The position numbers and the translations under genes are program-made. The notes beneath the pieces are model-generated. The model was not told the DNA's origin and did no database searches. It was given only the letters and a program-made list of their open reading frames with translations. 64,000 nucleotides of DNA from contig NZ_QCXX01000004.1 in the NCBI RefSeq assembly GCF_003071065.1, forward strand, positions 434,614 through 498,613, read 5' to 3'. Positions within the stretch are counted from its first letter, which is position 1. Every line of letters begins with the position of its first letter. Source of the DNA: Sphingobacterium athyrii. GTDB lineage: Bacteria; Bacteroidota; Bacteroidia; Sphingobacteriales; Sphingobacteriaceae. Below are positions 8,840 to 17,098 of this stretch, piece by piece.

Positions 8840-8859
8840 ATTAGATCTATTGAAAATCC

Positions 8860-9846
8860 TTATATATCTACGAGGACATCCATTTTGAAGTCATCATCTT
8901 TCAGATGGACAATCTCAGTGGCTTTTTCGTAGTTTGTTGATTTCTTGGAGAAGAAGTCATGTTGTGTCGTTTCTGTATTCAAGCCATTCAATACAATTGG
9001 GTTGACTTGTTTCACCTCAAAGATCGGATCAAAACCTAAGTTCATCAATGCCTTGTTTGCATTATAACGAACATATTCTTTAACCTCAGCGGTCAAACCT
9101 ACTTCAGTATAGATCTCTTCGGTATATTTCAGCTCGTTTTCATATAGGTTATAAAGTAAAGCCAAGAAACGTGCTTTTACCTGATCTTGATTCTTTAATT
9201 TTTTGAATTGATCTTGGGCCATCAATCCGACGAAAACACCGTGAATAGATTCGTCAGCGATGATTTTCTTAATAATATCTGCAGAAGCAACCATTTCACC
9301 TTGACCACATAACCATAAAGGTAGGAAGAAGCCAGAGTAGAATAAGAAGGATTCCAACAATACAGAAGCAGCCATAGCCATATAGATCTCTTCATCAGAG
9401 GCATCTTCTTTATCGATAGCACGGTAATAACCATCGATCATTTGTGCTTTATATTGCAGGTATTTATTCTGTTGAACCCACTCGAAGATATCATTGATTT
9501 CAGCTGTCGTTGAAACCGTTGTGAAAATAGTGGAATAGGATTTTGCGTGAATGGCTTCCATCATACACATATAGGACAATACAGCTTTATTTTGTAAAGT
9601 ATCTATGTGGTCGATAATTTTTGGCATACCCGTATGACTCTGCAAGGTATCTAACAGGGTCAAACCACCTAATGCTTTTTTATAGGCATCTTTCATTTCC
9701 GGGCTGATACGTTTCCAACTATCGATATCTTTTGATGGAATGTATTCGGTGTCAATCCAGAATTGACGGATATTTTGTTCCCAGAACATCAATACATAAT
9801 CGTTCTCAGGGGTATTCCAATTGACAGCTTTATATGTTTTACTCAT
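8860..9846 (-). CDS. nrdF: Class Ib ribonucleotide reductase, small (radical) subunit NrdF
   Basis: A 328-residue R2 subunit that generates and holds the tyrosyl radical used by NrdE to make deoxyribonucleotides. The dimetal site is complete: Asp66, Glu97, His100, Glu165, Glu199 and His202. The radical tyrosine is Tyr104 in HAKSYSTIF. The nearby nrdI argues for a class Ib manganese or iron cofactor. It is the last gene of nrdHIEF and begins 133 bases after the nrdE stop; that spacer contains a strong hairpin. Confidence 0.95.
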   Translation of the reverse strand: MSKTYKAVNWNTPENDYVLMFWEQNIRQFWIDTEYIPSKDIDSWKRISPEMKDAYKKALGGLTLLDTLQSHTGMPKIIDHIDTLQNKAVLSYMCMMEAIHAKSYSTIFTTVSTTAEINDIFEWVQQNKYLQYKAQMIDGYYRAIDKEDASDEEIYMAMAASVLLESFLFYSGFFLPLWLCGQGEMVASADIIKKIIADESIHGVFVGLMAQDQFKKLKNQDQVKARFLALLYNLYENELKYTEEIYTEVGLTAEVKEYVRYNANKALMNLGFDPIFEVKQVNPIVLNGLNTETTQHDFFSKKSTNYEKATEIVHLKDDDFKMDVLVDI

Positions 9847-9909
9847 TTTTATTTTAAAGTATTAGGCATTTATTATCATGTACTTGAATTTCTGCTTGGT
9901 AGATTAAGC

Positions 9910-9939
9910 CAAAAGTTGCCGATAACTTGGCAACTTTTG
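9910..9939 (-). other. Perfect hairpin in the nrdE-nrdF spacer
   Basis: CAAAAGTTGCC (9910-9920) and GGCAACTTTTG (9929-9939) form an 11-base perfect stem with an 8-base loop. On the coding strand no U-tract follows, so it does not look like a simple terminator. It may stabilise or mark a cleavage site in the mRNA, or tune the NrdE to NrdF ratio. Confidence 0.6.
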
Positions 9940-9979
9940 ACCTATTCACATTATATATCCAAATACTAAAATCTCAAGA

Positions 9980-12085
9980 TTAGGCTGAACAAGAGACACA
10001 TTCGTCAATGGTCGATTTTCTTGTTCGTGTGTAATAAAGGGATTTCAATCCCAATTTATGTGCATAGATATAATATCTAGACAAATCTCTTGTGGAGTCT
10101 TTCGAATTGGTATGCAAGATTGTAGATACCCCTTGGTCGATATGACGTTGGATGACCGAAATCAATTTCAATACTTTGAACTGATCCATATCGTAAGCCG
10201 ATTTGAAATAGAAATAATTATCATTTGTCAAATATGGCATTGGATAATAGGTTGTACTGTCCCCATATTCGCGCACTTCAATAATGTCGACAATTGGCAT
10301 AACCGATGCTGTTGCATTCATGATATAGGACGTAGATTGATTTGGAGCAATCGCCAAACGGTACGCATGGTAGATACCATGTTCTTTGATTTTTGCTTTT
10401 AATTCTAACCAATCTTCAACAGTTGGAACATGGATACCTTCGAACAATTCTTGTACCTTAGCTGTTTTTGGAAGGTAATCACGGTTCACGTAATTATTGA
10501 AATAAGTGCCATCTGCATAGGCTGATTTCTCAAATCCAACAAATGTTTTTCCGCGTTCTTTTGCAATTTCCATGGATGCCTCCAATGAATAGTAGTTCAT
10601 CATCATGAAGAATGTATTGGCAAAATCCAATGCTTCATTAGATTCATACATAATAAAGCTTTTTGCCAAGTATCCATGTAGATTCATCGCTCCAAGTCCT
10701 ACGGAATGCAGCTCGCGATTTGCTTTTGCAATGGAAGGAACCATATCGATGTTAGTGACATCTGTGACAACTGTTAAAGCTCGCATAGCTGTCTTAACCG
10801 TTTCTTTGATACGTTTGTTGTCCATCACCGTAGCGATATTCAACGAACCAAGGTTACAGGAGATACCATAACGGATCGTATCTTGTTTGCCGTAGATCTC
10901 GATATCGGATACTTGTGATACCTGCATAATCTCTGTACACAGGTTCGAGAATTTCACCTGACCGATTTCATTCAAAGCATGTACACGGTTGGTGTTTTCT
11001 TTGAAGAAGATATACGGGTAACCGGATTCTTTTTGCGTTTGCGCAATCTTAACTAACAGGTGGCGTGCGTTGATTTTTTTCTTTTTGACATTTGGATTGG
11101 TGATCAACTCATCGTACATCTTGTCCATATCCATTTCATCCAAGAATTGTCCATACTCTTGCATCACCGTATGTGGGTAGATCAAATAGCATGGTTCGTC
11201 TTTCTCCGCTAGTTCCATGAACTTGTCCGGAACGATGATGCCGATTGAAAGGGATTTGATACGTACTTTTTCGTCCACATTGATCTTTTTACAATCAAGG
11301 AATTCTTCAATATCAGAGTGGAAAATATTCAGATATACAGCCCCAGCACCGGGACGTTGTCCCAATTGATTCGCATAGGAGAATGTATCCTCCATGATTT
11401 TCATGATCGGAAGTACCCCTCCGGCACGACCTTCAACACCTTTGATAGCCTCGCCACGTGCACGGATTTTGGAGATATTGAATGATACGCCCCCTCCGAT
11501 AGAGGATAATTTCATGGCTGAATCAACCGCATAACCAATACCGTTCAGGTTGTCACCAATTTCATCCAAGAAACAGGATACCAATTCTCCAGAGCGTTTT
11601 TTACCCGCATTCAAGAATGTTGGTGTTGCAGGTTGGTATTCTTGGTTGATCATGATCTCCGCATATTCAATCGCTTTTTTTACACCTTCTTCGCGCGCTA
11701 GGAACAGGGATACCGCAACAACGCGGTCCTCGTAGCGCTCTAGGAATTTTTCACCGGAGTCATCACGAAGTGCATAGCTCTGGAAGAATTTGAAGGCTGC
11801 CATAAAGGATTCGAAACGGAATTTTTTGGCGTACACATAGTTGAATACTTCTTCAATTTCTTCAAATGTAAACCATTGATAAAAATCAATATAATAATTG
11901 TTTTCTATCAAATAGTCTATTTTTTCTTTCAATGTATAAAAGAACACCGTGTTCTTATTTACATATTCCAGGAAATATGCACGAACAGCTTCCTTATCTT
12001 TATGTAAGCTGAATTCGTCATCATGCTTAATCATGATTTCATTATTAAGCAATATCCAGTTTTTTGCTACTTCGTTTGCTACCAT
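9980..12085 (-). CDS. nrdE: Class Ib ribonucleotide reductase, large (catalytic) subunit NrdE
   Basis: A 701-residue R1 subunit that reduces ribonucleoside diphosphates. The start at 12085 is supported by the family-typical N-terminus (WILLNNEIMIKHDDEF), which closely resembles Bacillus-type NrdE, and it overlaps nrdI by 41 bases. Redox cysteines are in ELVSCFLDE and ISCNLGSLNIAT, the thiyl-radical cysteine is in FSNLCTEIMQ, and the C-terminal shuttle pair is ECVSC. It lacks the long ATP-cone domain of class Ia enzymes, as expected for NrdE. Electrons would come from NrdH, encoded two genes upstream. Confidence 0.97.
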   Translation of the reverse strand: MVANEVAKNWILLNNEIMIKHDDEFSLHKDKEAVRAYFLEYVNKNTVFFYTLKEKIDYLIENNYYIDFYQWFTFEEIEEVFNYVYAKKFRFESFMAAFKFFQSYALRDDSGEKFLERYEDRVVAVSLFLAREEGVKKAIEYAEIMINQEYQPATPTFLNAGKKRSGELVSCFLDEIGDNLNGIGYAVDSAMKLSSIGGGVSFNISKIRARGEAIKGVEGRAGGVLPIMKIMEDTFSYANQLGQRPGAGAVYLNIFHSDIEEFLDCKKINVDEKVRIKSLSIGIIVPDKFMELAEKDEPCYLIYPHTVMQEYGQFLDEMDMDKMYDELITNPNVKKKKINARHLLVKIAQTQKESGYPYIFFKENTNRVHALNEIGQVKFSNLCTEIMQVSQVSDIEIYGKQDTIRYGISCNLGSLNIATVMDNKRIKETVKTAMRALTVVTDVTNIDMVPSIAKANRELHSVGLGAMNLHGYLAKSFIMYESNEALDFANTFFMMMNYYSLEASMEIAKERGKTFVGFEKSAYADGTYFNNYVNRDYLPKTAKVQELFEGIHVPTVEDWLELKAKIKEHGIYHAYRLAIAPNQSTSYIMNATASVMPIVDIIEVREYGDSTTYYPMPYLTNDNYFYFKSAYDMDQFKVLKLISVIQRHIDQGVSTILHTNSKDSTRDLSRYYIYAHKLGLKSLYYTRTRKSTIDECVSCSA

Positions 12086-12452
12086 CGCAAAAGTTCTTTA
12101 AGATGTCAATAAATTGGTTTATATCTTCCATTGTTCCGGACAATTCAAATTTGAATGCCAGTGGAATGTCGAAATCCTGTGAAATACGATCCGCTGCCAA
12201 ACCGAAATTTGGACCCCAGTTGCGGTTGCCACTGGAGGTTACAGAATAAATATTTTTAGCTTCTCGTTTCATGAATTCTTTTGTGTTTTCGGGCACTTGT
12301 CCAAAATTCGTGGTAAATGTGACCAAATGGCCGGGATGATTTACCTGAAGGTCAGCGCTAATTTTATGGATCTGCCAGCCAGTGATCTGTGCGACTTTGT
12401 CCATAAAACGCTGTACGTTACCCGTTCTGGAATCGTAATAAATGTGTATCAT
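12045..12452 (-). CDS. nrdI: NrdI flavodoxin-like RNR activator
   Basis: A 135-residue flavodoxin-like protein that supplies oxidant to assemble the Mn(III)2-tyrosyl radical in NrdF. The FMN phosphate loop is in YYDSRTGNVQRF, and the second flavin-binding region is in GNRNWGPNFGLAADR, both typical of NrdI. The last 41 bases overlap nrdE in another frame. Its C-terminal tail (KNFCDGSKRSSKKLDIA) lies largely in the overlap and is probably not conserved. Its presence classifies the whole operon as class Ib. Confidence 0.95.
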   Translation of the reverse strand: MIHIYYDSRTGNVQRFMDKVAQITGWQIHKISADLQVNHPGHLVTFTTNFGQVPENTKEFMKREAKNIYSVTSSGNRNWGPNFGLAADRISQDFDIPLAFKFELSGTMEDINQFIDILKNFCDGSKRSSKKLDIA

Positions 12453-12486
12453 GTTGTCGTGTTTGTTTTAATGATACCTCGATTTA

Positions 12487-12720
12487 TTAAAGTGCAATGG
12501 CTGCCAATTCTTCTGGTTTAAAGCCAATGATACGGTGTTGAATTTCTTCATCTTCCAATACGATTACCGTTGGAACCGTACGGATTTTGAATTTTGCGGC
12601 CAAGTCAGGTTCATCAAAAGGATTAACTGTTTCATATTGGATACCTTTTTGATCCAAATAAGCCGATACTTGCGCACAAGGAGCACAATCGTTTTTCTCA
12701 AATTTGATAATTCTTGCCAT
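12487..12720 (-). CDS. nrdH: NrdH-type glutaredoxin-like protein
   Basis: A 77-residue thioredoxin-fold electron donor for NrdE. The redox motif is CAPC (residues 12-15 in KNDCAPCAQ), and the cis-Pro loop is RTVPTVIV. Small size, an early CxxC and position at the head of nrdHIEF identify it as NrdH rather than a general glutaredoxin. The gene precedes nrdI by 34 bases. The C-terminal GFKPEELAAI replaces the more common WSGFRP ending. Confidence 0.9.
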   Translation of the reverse strand: MARIIKFEKNDCAPCAQVSAYLDQKGIQYETVNPFDEPDLAAKFKIRTVPTVIVLEDEEIQHRIIGFKPEELAAIAL

Positions 12721-13077
12721 GTTTGTATGTTTATTTTTTTAATCCAATCTTCGTAGAAAAAGAAAGGTCGTTACTTCGTTGAATTGCCAATTCTTTCATT
12801 AGCTTAACAAATATCACATATTTTCTTGCGAAGCGGTAGTTTGACTTTTCCACATTTTGGGTAAAAGTTTGTCACAGGATGCGTTTGTCGCTAGTTGTCT
12901 TTATTAATAAACTGATAATCTTATGTTTATAAATGTGGATAACTTTAAATTATGAAATTTTGCCTGTTTTTTTTGAAACAATTTAAGTTTAATTTTAGTG
13001 TCATAAAACGACTACAATACTTGATTTTTTTGCATAAATTTATTACTTTTTATTGCCCTAATTTGCAAAATAAATTT
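12721..13077. promoter_or_regulatory. Divergent promoter region of nrdH and the S9 peptidase, with DnaA-box-like sites
   Basis: This 357-base AT-rich spacer separates divergent genes. It contains TGTGGATAA (12934-12942), the exact complement of the E. coli consensus DnaA box TTATCCACA. It also holds a one-mismatch copy, TTTTCCACA, at 12846-12854. Together they form an inverted pair (TCCACATTT and AAATGTGGA). In E. coli, DnaA controls nrdAB; whether that applies here is inference. I could not place a clear -7 box or an NrdR box. Confidence 0.4.
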
Positions 13078-15480
13078 ATGAAGAAGCTATGCTATGGTCT
13101 CTTGCTATTATTGTCTCTAAAAACACAAGCGCAAGAGAATATTACCTTTCAAAAACCGACTTCCGAAATTTTGGCCCTGGCCGATTTTGTCCGCCCGCCT
13201 CAAATAAAAATGTCAAGTGACAACAAATGGCTTTTATTCACTTATCGGTCAACCTATAAGAGCCTGGAGGAACTGGGGCAGGAAGAAATGAAATTGGCCG
13301 GACTACGGATCAATCCACGCACAAATATGGAAAGTTCGACAGTCTTTTACAATAAGATCGGTTTGAAGAAAATCGGACAACAGGTAGAAGATACAGATTT
13401 TGTTGGGATGCCGAACACGCCCTCCTTATCCAATTTTGTATTCTCCCCGGACAATAGCCATTTGGCATTTACCAATACAAACGATAATGGGACGGCTTTG
13501 TTTGTTCTGGATTTGACAACGAAAACAGTAAAACAATTGACCGCCTACAATTTAAATGCGACGTTGGATGCACCTTTTCAATGGCTTGGTAATTCAAAGA
13601 GATTAATCATTACGGCGTTGCCAAAAGAAAAAAAACCATTGCTGGATCCGTCCAGAGATCTGCCCACTGGACCGGTTGTATCAACAAGTGACGGAAAGGT
13701 ATCGCAATTGAGAACCTATCAGGATCTATTGAAAAACCCACAGGACGAACAGAATTTTGAAACCTTGGTACAGTCCAATTTACAGTTTGTGGATCTGGAC
13801 GGAACAATTTCCAATTTTAAGGACAAAGGTATCTACACAGGGGTTTCCTTTTCGCCTAACGGTGCCTATGTGATGATAACAACAATAGCAAAGCCTTATT
13901 CTTATGTGGTGCCAGCCTCACGTTTTCCGCAACAGACACGGATCTATGATCTATCCGGAAAAGAGATTGCACTGGTTAACGAGGTACCTTTAACGGAGGT
14001 TATGCCCAAAGGGTTTTCTTCGACACGTCCAGGAAGACGGTCTTTGCAATGGCGAGACGATCGGCCGGCAACCTTAGCTTATGTTGAAGCCCTGGATGGT
14101 GGCGATGCCAACAAAGCGGCAGAATTTCGTGATGCCCTTTATACATTGGATTACCCTTATCAAGGCGATGGAAAGCTAATTTTCAAAATGAAGGACCGCT
14201 ATGCCGGAGTTGTGTGGGGTAATGATAAGTATGCCTTGGTCCATTCGCAATGGTATGATACGCGTAATGCCAAGACTTTTGTTGTCAATCCTTCGACCGG
14301 TGAATCCAAATTGCTGCATGACAGAAATAGTCAGGATGTCTATAACGATCCGGGAACTGTATATCAGCAGAAAAATGCGCTCGGAAACTACAGCATGTAT
14401 ATCGATAAAGACAAAGTCTTATTTGTAGGAAAAGGCTTTACCAAAGAAGGTGAGTTCCCATTTGTTGAAGAGTTGGACCTACAAACGTTAAAGAAAAAAC
14501 GATTGTATACAGCTGCCGCATCTGAGTTACAGGAACGGATAGGAGAGATTATAAATCCAAAAACGGGTGAGTTACTGGTTTCACTTCAATCCGCATCAGT
14601 CTATCCGAATTATTACCTAAAAAATATAAAATCGGGTAAACAGGTTGCATTGACAACATTAGAAAACCCATTTAAATCACTTGAAAAAGTTCATAAAGAA
14701 ATCTTAAACTATAAACGTAAGGATGGTGTAGAGCTTTCGGGGACGTTATATCTACCAGCTGACTATGACCTGAATAAAAAGGAAAAATTACCCTTGTTGA
14801 TGTGGGCGTATCCGAGGGAATATAAAGACAAAAATACAGCAGGGCAAAGTACGGCGAATCCGAAGGAATTTACCTTTCCAAGTTATGGCTCATTTATCTA
14901 TTGGGTATCCAAAGGCTATGCTGTACTGGATAATGCGGCCTTCCCGATTGTAGGTGAAGGGAAGAAAGAACCTAATGACAGCTTTATCGAACAGTTAGTC
15001 GCCAATGCCGAGGCTGCAATTAATGCCGTAGACAAACTGGGCTATATTGACCGCAAAAAGGTTGCGGTGGGCGGACATTCGTACGGGGCTTTTATGACGG
15101 CGCACTTATTGTCCAATTCAAAACTATTCGCTGCAGGAATTGCCCGTTCAGGGGCTTATAACAGGACATTAACGCCATTTGGTTTCCAAAGTGAACAACG
15201 TAACTTTTGGGATGATCCAAAGTTGTATATGACCATGTCCCCATTTGTCAGTGCAGACCGGATGAAGACGCCTTTACTGCTTGTCCATGGCGGGGCCGAT
15301 AATAACCCGGGAACATTTACGCTACAGACAGAACGTTATTTTCAGGCCTTAAAGAATTTGGGCGCGCCTGTGCGGATGGTGATTTTGCCGCGCGAGGCCC
15401 ATGGCTACGTCGCGAAGGAGAATATCTTTCACCTCCTATGGGAACAGGATCAATTCCTGGAAAAATACTTAAAGAATTAA
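13078..15480 (+). CDS. Exported S9 family (prolyl oligopeptidase-like) peptidase
   Basis: An approximately 800-residue serine peptidase of the prolyl oligopeptidase/dipeptidyl peptidase class, probably periplasmic and involved in peptide scavenging. I chose the ATG at 13078 because it gives a clean signal peptide (MKKLCYGLLLLLSLKTQAQ); an in-frame upstream ATG at 12952 would add 42 AT-encoded residues. The N-terminal two thirds form a beta-propeller-like region (SPDNSHLAFTNTND and similar repeats). The C-terminal alpha/beta hydrolase domain has the triad Ser668 (GGHSYGAF), Asp741 (GGADNNPG) and His775 (REAHGY). It is a single-gene unit ended by a terminator. Confidence 0.92.
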   Translation: MKKLCYGLLLLLSLKTQAQENITFQKPTSEILALADFVRPPQIKMSSDNKWLLFTYRSTYKSLEELGQEEMKLAGLRINPRTNMESSTVFYNKIGLKKIGQQVEDTDFVGMPNTPSLSNFVFSPDNSHLAFTNTNDNGTALFVLDLTTKTVKQLTAYNLNATLDAPFQWLGNSKRLIITALPKEKKPLLDPSRDLPTGPVVSTSDGKVSQLRTYQDLLKNPQDEQNFETLVQSNLQFVDLDGTISNFKDKGIYTGVSFSPNGAYVMITTIAKPYSYVVPASRFPQQTRIYDLSGKEIALVNEVPLTEVMPKGFSSTRPGRRSLQWRDDRPATLAYVEALDGGDANKAAEFRDALYTLDYPYQGDGKLIFKMKDRYAGVVWGNDKYALVHSQWYDTRNAKTFVVNPSTGESKLLHDRNSQDVYNDPGTVYQQKNALGNYSMYIDKDKVLFVGKGFTKEGEFPFVEELDLQTLKKKRLYTAAASELQERIGEIINPKTGELLVSLQSASVYPNYYLKNIKSGKQVALTTLENPFKSLEKVHKEILNYKRKDGVELSGTLYLPADYDLNKKEKLPLLMWAYPREYKDKNTAGQSTANPKEFTFPSYGSFIYWVSKGYAVLDNAAFPIVGEGKKEPNDSFIEQLVANAEAAINAVDKLGYIDRKKVAVGGHSYGAFMTAHLLSNSKLFAAGIARSGAYNRTLTPFGFQSEQRNFWDDPKLYMTMSPFVSADRMKTPLLLVHGGADNNPGTFTLQTERYFQALKNLGAPVRMVILPREAHGYVAKENIFHLLWEQDQFLEKYLKN

Positions 15481-15496
15481 TTGTTGTGTTTGAATG

Positions 15497-15532
15497 AAAA
15501 AATAGGCTGCATTTTAGACAGCCTATTTTTTT
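15497..15532 (+). terminator. Intrinsic terminator after the S9 peptidase
   Basis: AATAGGCTG pairs with CAGCCTATT across a loop of about nine bases, with A-run and T-run flanks. It is 17 bases after the stop codon. Confidence 0.85.
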
Positions 15533-15738
15533 GACTATCTTATAAGAAGAATAAAGTCTCATCAGGTACTTTTCCACTGTACAAAATGAAGACCGACCCT
15601 GGAGTGACGGGGAGGCAGCAGCTCAAATTAACGGACTGTCGCTGAGTTGACATGTTTTTTGAGAAGAAGGTGGCATTGGTTATCCGTATAATTTTAGTTA
15701 AGTTTGGGTAATTTACCAAAGGGAAAAAAGAACTGATT

Positions 15739-16608
15739 ATGAGACCTGATATATTTCGAGAGAAATCACCATTGTCCGCTGATGACTGCTTTGTGGTCTT
15801 TGACAGGCGAAAATCTTCTTTCACTTTTCCGGTACATATCCATCCCGAGTACGAACTCAATTATGTGGAGGGTGCTTCCGGTGCACAACGTATCATCGGT
15901 AATTCCGTAGAAACGATCGGTGAACAGGATCTGGTACTAATTGCAAGCCCTGAGCTTGAACATGCCTGGAAAGATGGCGAATGCCAATCGAGCGATATTC
16001 ATGAAATCACCATACAATTTCATCCCTCTCTCATCGAACAATATCTGGATAAGAAGCAATTTGCAAGTATACAACAACTTTTGTCAAAAGCATCTCGCGG
16101 GGTTGTATTTGGAAAAGATACTGTCGATCGCGTGCTTCCTTTGCTCCGTATATTGACATTAGAGCGCGATGGCTTCTATTCGGTGATGAAGCTGTTTGTC
16201 TTGCTCTATGAACTCTCCAAGGGCGAGGATATCCGTGTATTATCCACCGCAACAAATACTGTTTTGAGCAATAGCGAACTGCTTATGGGGCGTCTGCAGG
16301 AATATGTCGTTGCCAATATCAACAAAGAATTGAGCCTGCCTATGGTGGCGGCGATTATGAACATGAGCAAATCGACCTTCTCTCGCTTTTTGAAATCGGC
16401 TACAACATTGAATTTTACAGATTACCTGCTTGACTTTCGGATCAATATGGCTGTAAGGCTGTTAAAAGAGGAGACTCCAATTGCCGATATCGTCGAGCAA
16501 TGTGGTTTTAATAGTGTTTCTTATTTCTACCGTGTATTCAAAAAGAAAAAAGGGATAACACCCATCGAATACAGAAATAGCCTGCGGAAACAGCAAATGA
16601 TTATCTAG
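15739..16608 (+). CDS. AraC family transcriptional regulator
   Basis: A 289-residue regulator with an N-terminal cupin-like sensor (HIHPEYELNYVEGASGAQRI, about residues 34-53) and a C-terminal AraC double helix-turn-helix (about 190-285). The signature region is IADIVEQCGFNSVSYFYRVF followed by KKKKGITPIEYR. This class responds to small carbohydrates or related metabolites in the cytoplasm. It stands alone, 490 bases upstream of SusC pair 2 and on the same strand, so it is a good candidate regulator of that locus. No binding site was recognised. Confidence 0.93.
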   Translation: MRPDIFREKSPLSADDCFVVFDRRKSSFTFPVHIHPEYELNYVEGASGAQRIIGNSVETIGEQDLVLIASPELEHAWKDGECQSSDIHEITIQFHPSLIEQYLDKKQFASIQQLLSKASRGVVFGKDTVDRVLPLLRILTLERDGFYSVMKLFVLLYELSKGEDIRVLSTATNTVLSNSELLMGRLQEYVVANINKELSLPMVAAIMNMSKSTFSRFLKSATTLNFTDYLLDFRINMAVRLLKEETPIADIVEQCGFNSVSYFYRVFKKKKGITPIEYRNSLRKQQMII

Positions 16609-17098
16609 CAACCTGGCTGCTTAATCTTCTCCTATACGCAGATTCCGGGTACATTCTTTTATACTTACGACAGCAATGGCTGCGTACCGGAAATTTGTCG
16701 GATAGTAACCATACTGTTTGACAAACGATCGCACAGCATTGTCCAATGCTGTGAAATAATTCAATAAAAATGAACTTAGAGTTCAATGAATTGCTGTTAG
16801 CTTTATTGTAATATATTGTTTTACAGTGTTTTGATCTTTGTTTTAAGCTGGCGCATATTTTCATTAACCTCTTTTATATTTTGGAATGCGCAATCGTTTG
16901 TGTTTGTATTTCTTGAGATGCCTTGATCGGAAATATGAATTAAAAGTACAATACAAATGACCTGATCTTGCTATTCCTGACTTCTCCTTTTCTCTAATTT
17001 CGTCCTGTAGACCAATAATAGCATACCAATTAAGTATAAACATATTATATACAATCTATCTATTTATTTATTTATTGTAAACCTTAAATACACAAAAT
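16609..17098 (+). other. Spacer between the AraC regulator and SusC pair 2
   Basis: 490 bases without a credible gene. It contains a perfect 10-base inverted repeat, CACAGCATTG (16732-16741) with CAATGCTGTG (16744-16753), separated by two bases. No T-run follows, so it may be an operator-like palindrome or a weak terminator for the regulator gene. The right end is very AT-rich and includes a TTTA repeat. The SusC promoter should lie here but no clear TAnnTTTG box was seen. Confidence 0.5.
17056..17076 (+). repeat. Tetranucleotide (CTAT/TTTA) repeat in the SusC pair 2 leader
   Basis: A run of TCTATC followed by about four TTTA units ends 22 bases before the SusC start codon. Length changes here would alter the spacing of the 5' leader or promoter. 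Confidence 0.6.

Noticed and set aside
10058..10402. Plus-strand open frame of 114 codons opposite nrdE
   Set aside because: nrdE is certain on the other strand and this frame is rich in Cys, Ile and His without any domain.
12952..13077. Upstream in-frame extension of the S9 peptidase
   Set aside because: The extra 42 residues are coded by AT-rich spacer and would bury a perfect signal peptide that starts at 13078.
15540..15860. Minus-strand open frame of 106 codons between the S9 peptidase and the AraC gene
   Set aside because: It overlaps the start of the AraC gene in antisense and its translation shows no signal peptide, motif or coherent composition.
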